Of a stretch of DNA of 35,385 nucleotides, positions 32,143 to 35,385 are shown piece by piece. Made by a program: the position numbers and the translations under genes. This DNA is from FEN-1219 sp036274615 (GTDB lineage Bacteria; Pseudomonadota; Gammaproteobacteria; Steroidobacterales; Rariloculaceae), in NCBI GenBank assembly GCA_036274615.1, contig DASUFK010000339.1:1-35385 (forward strand). The letters run 5' to 3'. Below the pieces are notes generated by a model that saw only the letters and a list, made by a program, of their open reading frames with translations, made no database searches and was not told the origin of the DNA. The first letter of the stretch is position 1. Each line of letters starts with the position of its first letter.

Positions 32143-32919
32143 CTACGAGCGCTCCGCCGCATTCGCGCGGCGCGCAGCGAACAGCGCGAGGCCTTCGAGC
32201 ACCAAGTCTGCTCTCTGTTCGGTATCGGTTTCCAGCCAGCCGCGGAAGTGCGGGCCGTCGCCGCCCGTGAGGTAGACCTTGGACCGCGCGCCGAGCGCGG
32301 CGTCGACGGCGCCCACCGCGCGGTCGAGCGCGGCGGCGAGCGCCAACATCGCGCCGTTGCCGACGGCGGCGTCGGTGCTCTTGCCGAGCAGGTCGAGGCC
32401 CGCGGGCCTCGCGCCGGCGGGCGCGGTGCCGCCGATGTTGCTGGTGTGCGCGTCGAGCGCCGCCGCGGCGAGCCGCGCCCCCGCAAAGATCAGACCGCCC
32501 AAGTGCTGGCCGTGTGCGTCGACCGCGTCGAAGGTCACCGCGGTGCCGGCGCCGATCACGCACGCCGCGCCGCCCGCGAGCCGATGCGCGGCGAGCACGC
32601 CGAGCCAACGGTCGACGCCGAGCCGCGACGGATCCGAGTACGCGCAACGCACGCCGAAAGCCTCGGCCGCCGTGGCCACGAACTCGGGCATCACGCCGGA
32701 GTGGGCGCGCGCCAGCTCCGTGAGCCGCCGCGCCACCTCCTCGCCCGCCACGTTGGCGACGAGCACACGGGCAACGTCCACCGGCAGCGCGTCGCTCAAA
32801 GCCGCGAGCGCGTGCTCGAGCGAGCCGCGATGGGCCGCCGAGCCATGATGCGTGAGCTTGCCGTGCACGAGCCGCGCCCATTTGAAACGCGTGTTGCCGA
32901 TGTCGACGAGGAACTGCAT
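32143..32919 (-). CDS. coaX: Type III pantothenate kinase
   Basis: A 258-residue enzyme phosphorylating pantothenate, the first step of CoA synthesis. It carries the ASKHA-type phosphate motif DIGNTRFKWA (5-14), LGVDRWLGVLAA, the second phosphate loop VIGAGTAVTFDAVD, and GGLIFAG. The Lys of the P loop position and the Asp of GVDRW fit an active CoaX, which is K+-dependent and insensitive to CoA feedback. Its ATG overlaps the birA TGA by one base (TGATG, 32921-32917), the common BirA-CoaX coupling. Confidence 0.95.
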   Translation of the reverse strand: MQFLVDIGNTRFKWARLVHGKLTHHGSAAHRGSLEHALAALSDALPVDVARVLVANVAGEEVARRLTELARAHSGVMPEFVATAAEAFGVRCAYSDPSRLGVDRWLGVLAAHRLAGGAACVIGAGTAVTFDAVDAHGQHLGGLIFAGARLAAAALDAHTSNIGGTAPAGARPAGLDLLGKSTDAAVGNGAMLALAAALDRAVGAVDAALGARSKVYLTGGDGPHFRGWLETDTEQRADLVLEGLALFAARRANAAERS

Positions 32920-33896
32920 CAGACGCTCCGCACGCTCACGTCCCCCGCGGTCACTCGGCGCCGTGCGCCGTCTGCCGTCTCGATCAGCAGCGCGCCGTCC
33001 GCTTGAATGCCGAGCGCAGTGCCGCTCACACTGCCCGCCGTATCGTCGAGCCTCACGCGCCGGCCGCGCAAGAAGTCGGCGGCGCGCCAGTCGGCACGAT
33101 AGGGTTGAAAGCCTTGCGACGCGTAGCCGGCAAACAGCTCCGCGAGCTCGCCGATGAGCGCGGCGGCGAGCGCGGTGCGCGACGGCGGCACGCCGGTGGC
33201 CGTGGCGAGGTCCACGGCGCCGCGCGGCCAGTCCGAGAGCGTGCGCTTGAGCTTCGGCGGCAGCTCGACGTTCAAGCCGATGCCGGCGACCACGTGGCAG
33301 CCCCCCTGCGCTTCCGCCGTGAGCTCGAGCAGAATGCCGCCGAGCTTGCGCTCGTCCCAGACGAGATCGTTCGGCCACTTGAGCGCGATGTCGACGCCGG
33401 TGACGGCCGCGACGGCGCGCCGCGCGACCACGCCGAGCGCGAGCGTGAGCGCCGACAGCGCCGGCGGCGTATCCGCGAATTGCCACGAGACCGAGAGGCA
33501 CAGGCCCGCGCCGAGCGGCGTGCTCCAGCGGCGGCCGCGCCGGCCGCGGCCCGCGGTTTGGTATTCCGCGATGCAGACGTCGAGCGTGCCTGGCGCGGGC
33601 GGCGCGCGCTCGAGCAGCTCGCGGTTGGTGGACCCGAGCTCGGTGAACACCTCGAGACGGCCCACGCGCTCCGTCGCCCGCAGCGCGGCGCGCAACGCCG
33701 CGGCGTCGAGCAGCTCTACGCGCCGCGCGAGACGGTAGCCGACACCGGGCAGCGCCTCGACGTCGAGCCCCCAGTCGGCGAGGCGCCCGATCTGCTTCCA
33801 CACGGCGGCGCGGGTGACGCCGAACTCGCGCGCGAGGTCCTCGCCGGAGTGCGGCTCGCCGTCGGCCAACGCGCGGAGTAAATGTTCAGGTGTCAC
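32919..33896 (-). CDS. birA: Biotin-acetyl-CoA-carboxylase ligase/biotin operon repressor BirA
   Basis: A 325-residue bifunctional protein. The N-terminal winged HTH (about 1-60, EDLAREFGVTRAAVWKQIGR) represses biotin genes, and the central ligase domain (about 80-265) attaches biotin to the BCCP subunit through biotinyl-AMP. The biotin-binding loop is GRGRRGRRWSTPLGAGLCLS, and KWPNDLVWDERKLGGIL supplies the catalytic Lys. A C-terminal SH3-like domain (about 270-325) follows. It starts six bases after the plsY stop and is coupled to coaX. Confidence 0.95.
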   Translation of the reverse strand: MTPEHLLRALADGEPHSGEDLAREFGVTRAAVWKQIGRLADWGLDVEALPGVGYRLARRVELLDAAALRAALRATERVGRLEVFTELGSTNRELLERAPPAPGTLDVCIAEYQTAGRGRRGRRWSTPLGAGLCLSVSWQFADTPPALSALTLALGVVARRAVAAVTGVDIALKWPNDLVWDERKLGGILLELTAEAQGGCHVVAGIGLNVELPPKLKRTLSDWPRGAVDLATATGVPPSRTALAAALIGELAELFAGYASQGFQPYRADWRAADFLRGRRVRLDDTAGSVSGTALGIQADGALLIETADGARRRVTAGDVSVRSV

Positions 33897-33902
33897 TGGA
33901 TC

Positions 33903-34547
33903 TCACTTGCCGCCGGTGAGCCTCGCCCGCGTGAATCTCGCCTCGGTGCCGTTCAGCATCCGCTTGATGTTGCCGCGGTGCGCGAAGATCAGCAGCGCCA
34001 CCGTGGCAAAGTCGAACGCGAACAGGCCCGGCTGCTGCGGCAGATGCAGGATGCCAACGACGATCACCGACACGACTCCGGCGCTGATCGTGGCGAGCCC
34101 CACATAGCCCGTCAGCAGCACAACCGCGATCCACGAGACCAGCACCGGCAGCGCGACCACCGGCGCGAAATACACGAGCAACCCCGCGGCCGTCGCGCCG
34201 CCCTTGCCGCCGCGAAAGCCGAACCACACCGGGAACACGTGGCCGACGACCGCGGCGAACGCGACCGCGTAGACGATGAGCTCGGGGTCGAGTCCGGGAT
34301 CCGGCGCCAGGCCCGGCAGCGCGAGCGGCGGAATCACGATCGCGGCGAGGATGCCCTTGCCCACGTCGATGACCATGACCCAGAGCGCGAACCACTTGCC
34401 CTGCGTGCGCAGCGCGTTCGTGCCGCCCGCGTTGCCGCTGCCGAGCGTGCGAATGTCGACGCCGCCGCGGAACCAGCCGACCACGAGGCTGCCGAGCACG
34501 CTGCCGAGCAGGTATCCCAACGTGAATTTCAGCCCGAGCTCGATCAT
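33903..34547 (-). CDS. plsY: Acyl-phosphate:glycerol-3-phosphate acyltransferase PlsY
   Basis: A 214-residue multi-pass inner-membrane enzyme that acylates glycerol 3-phosphate with acyl-phosphate at the start of phospholipid synthesis. Its three conserved cytoplasmic motifs are present: GSGNAGGTNALRTQG (motif 1), GHVFPVWFGFRGGKGGATAAG (motif 2) and FAHRGNIKRMLNGTE (motif 3). The ATG at 34547 gives standard length. A TTAACATT sequence in the 54-base gap upstream (about 34587-34594) could supply a -10 box for this operon. Its partner plsX is not in the window. Confidence 0.95.
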   Translation of the reverse strand: MIELGLKFTLGYLLGSVLGSLVVGWFRGGVDIRTLGSGNAGGTNALRTQGKWFALWVMVIDVGKGILAAIVIPPLALPGLAPDPGLDPELIVYAVAFAAVVGHVFPVWFGFRGGKGGATAAGLLVYFAPVVALPVLVSWIAVVLLTGYVGLATISAGVVSVIVVGILHLPQQPGLFAFDFATVALLIFAHRGNIKRMLNGTEARFTRARLTGGK

Positions 34548-34601
34548 CCGCGCCCCCTGGCGCGAGGCCCTTGCCGGCGCAGCTCCAATGTTAAGGCTCG
34601 A

Positions 34602-35385
34602 TCAGTCGCCGAGCCACGCTTGGCGGCGGGCGAGCACTTCGGGCGGGGGCGCGTCGGCGAGGCTCAAGTAGCAGGTGTCGAGGGGGGCCGTCCTGAGCAC
34701 CAGGCCCACCTCGAGGAGCTCGTCGCCGCGAAACACGCTCGCGGTGATGCGCTCGCCCGATTCGAAGCGCCCGAGCCGGCGCTTCAAGTTGCCTTCGTTC
34801 ACCTTGAGGCGGTCGACGGCGATCAGCACGTCGCCGGGGTTGAGCCCGGCGCGCTGCGCCGCGCCGCCGTCGATCACCGCCGTGAGCTCGAGGCCGTCGG
34901 CGCGCGGCCGGAAGGCGATGCCGAGCGACAGGATCTCGCCGTTCGCGGCGCGGGGCGTGCCGCCCCTGTCGTCGGCGCCCGAAGCCGCGCGGAGCTCGAG
35001 CTGCACGCCAAAGTGCGCGAGCAGCTCGGCGAGTGGCAGGTCCTCCGTGCCGCGCACGGCGCGGTCGAAGAACAGCCGCAGGTCCACGCCGCTGCGCTCC
35101 GCGGCGAGCCGCTCGAAGCCGTCCTCGGGCACGCCGACGCCGCGCGCGCCGTAGCGTTGCCAGAGCTCGCGCATCACGTCGTCGAGCGACGTCTTGCCGC
35201 CGGTCTCGGCGCGCAGCGTGAGGTCGAGCGCGAGCGCCACGAGGGCGCCCTTGGTGTAGTAGCTGATGCTCGTGTTCGGATGATTGGGCTCGGGCTTGTA
35301 GAGGACATCCCACGCGTCGAAGCTCGAGTCCGCGAGGCTCTGCTTGAGCCGGCCCGGCAGGCGATACACGCGCGTGAAGACCTCG
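34602..35385 (-). CDS. M61 glycyl-aminopeptidase-type protein with PDZ domain, N-terminus off the window
   Basis: The visible 261 codons are the C-terminal part of an M61 peptidase. The segment NTSISYYTKGALVALALDL is typical of the helical region after the zinc site, followed by the MRELWQRYG and FFDRAVRGTEDLP segments of the family. A PDZ domain then spans roughly GIAFRPRADGLELTAVIDGG to GLNPGDVLIAVDRLKV. The HExxH zinc motif would lie upstream beyond 35385, as would the start. Family members release N-terminal Gly or Ala and are usually periplasmic or lipoproteins. It ends 54 bases before plsY. Confidence 0.9.
   Translation of the reverse strand, partial: EVFTRVYRLPGRLKQSLADSSFDAWDVLYKPEPNHPNTSISYYTKGALVALALDLTLRAETGGKTSLDDVMRELWQRYGARGVGVPEDGFERLAAERSGVDLRLFFDRAVRGTEDLPLAELLAHFGVQLELRAASGADDRGGTPRAANGEILSLGIAFRPRADGLELTAVIDGGAAQRAGLNPGDVLIAVDRLKVNEGNLKRRLGRFESGERITASVFRGDELLEVGLVLRTAPLDTCYLSLADAPPPEVLARRQAWLGD

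Overview
This window is dense, very GC-rich bacterial chromosome, with about 28 intact protein genes, three gene remnants and one tRNA. Short intergenic gaps, many four-base start/stop overlaps, alternative GTG and TTG starts, a birA-coaX-SPOR block, a YaeQ homologue, a TonB-dependent receptor next to a tryptophan-halogenase-like gene, and DUF885/M61 peptidases together suggest a gammaproteobacterium near the Xanthomonadales/Steroidobacterales. That placement is inference from gene content. I see no phage, integrase, CRISPR array or intact insertion sequence.

Layout. 1-1483 (+): the tail of a gene, a hairpin, then a membrane protein, an ECF sigma factor and a coupled putative anti-sigma protein. 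1491-4365 (-): a gutted LD-carboxypeptidase pseudogene, a membrane-anchored XRE regulator with a palindrome and a direct repeat upstream, and a secreted tannase/feruloyl-esterase-type hydrolase. 4529-10765: two large FtsX-type permeases without any ATPase gene, flanking a STAND-type NTPase. 10899-15082: short housekeeping and resistance genes (APH(6)-type kinase, secreted RraB-like protein, SugE/Gdx exporter, pdxJ, purM) interrupted by three related GGGACA-core repeats and two gene remnants.

15083-25013: a secreted double-VOC protein converges on a minus-strand block. That block runs from a jelly-roll-like secreted protein and a triple NTF2/SnoaL-like secreted protein, through a flavin-dependent tryptophan-halogenase homologue and a prolyl-4-hydroxylase-like 2OG-Fe(II) enzyme, to a TonB-dependent receptor. 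The first four genes overlap or are separated by at most 25 bp and look like one operon. The receptor has its own 139-bp leader. This is the most interesting unit: the arrangement suggests uptake of a substrate through the outer membrane and oxidative or halogenating modification of a molecule or peptide, but no substrate can be read from the sequence.

25195-29472: a secreted 5'-nucleotidase/UDP-sugar-hydrolase-type phosphoesterase and a DUF885 peptidase (+), then an alpha/beta hydrolase (-). 29578-31105 (-): tRNA-Thr(UGU) with a consensus -10 box, ending three bases before a yaeQ start codon, and an exported SAM-methyltransferase-fold protein with a clear intrinsic terminator. 31320-34547 (-): plsY, birA, coaX and a SPOR protein, a tight operon for phospholipid, biotin and CoA metabolism. 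The window ends inside an M61 glycyl aminopeptidase with a PDZ domain. No stretch over 300 bases lacks a gene.
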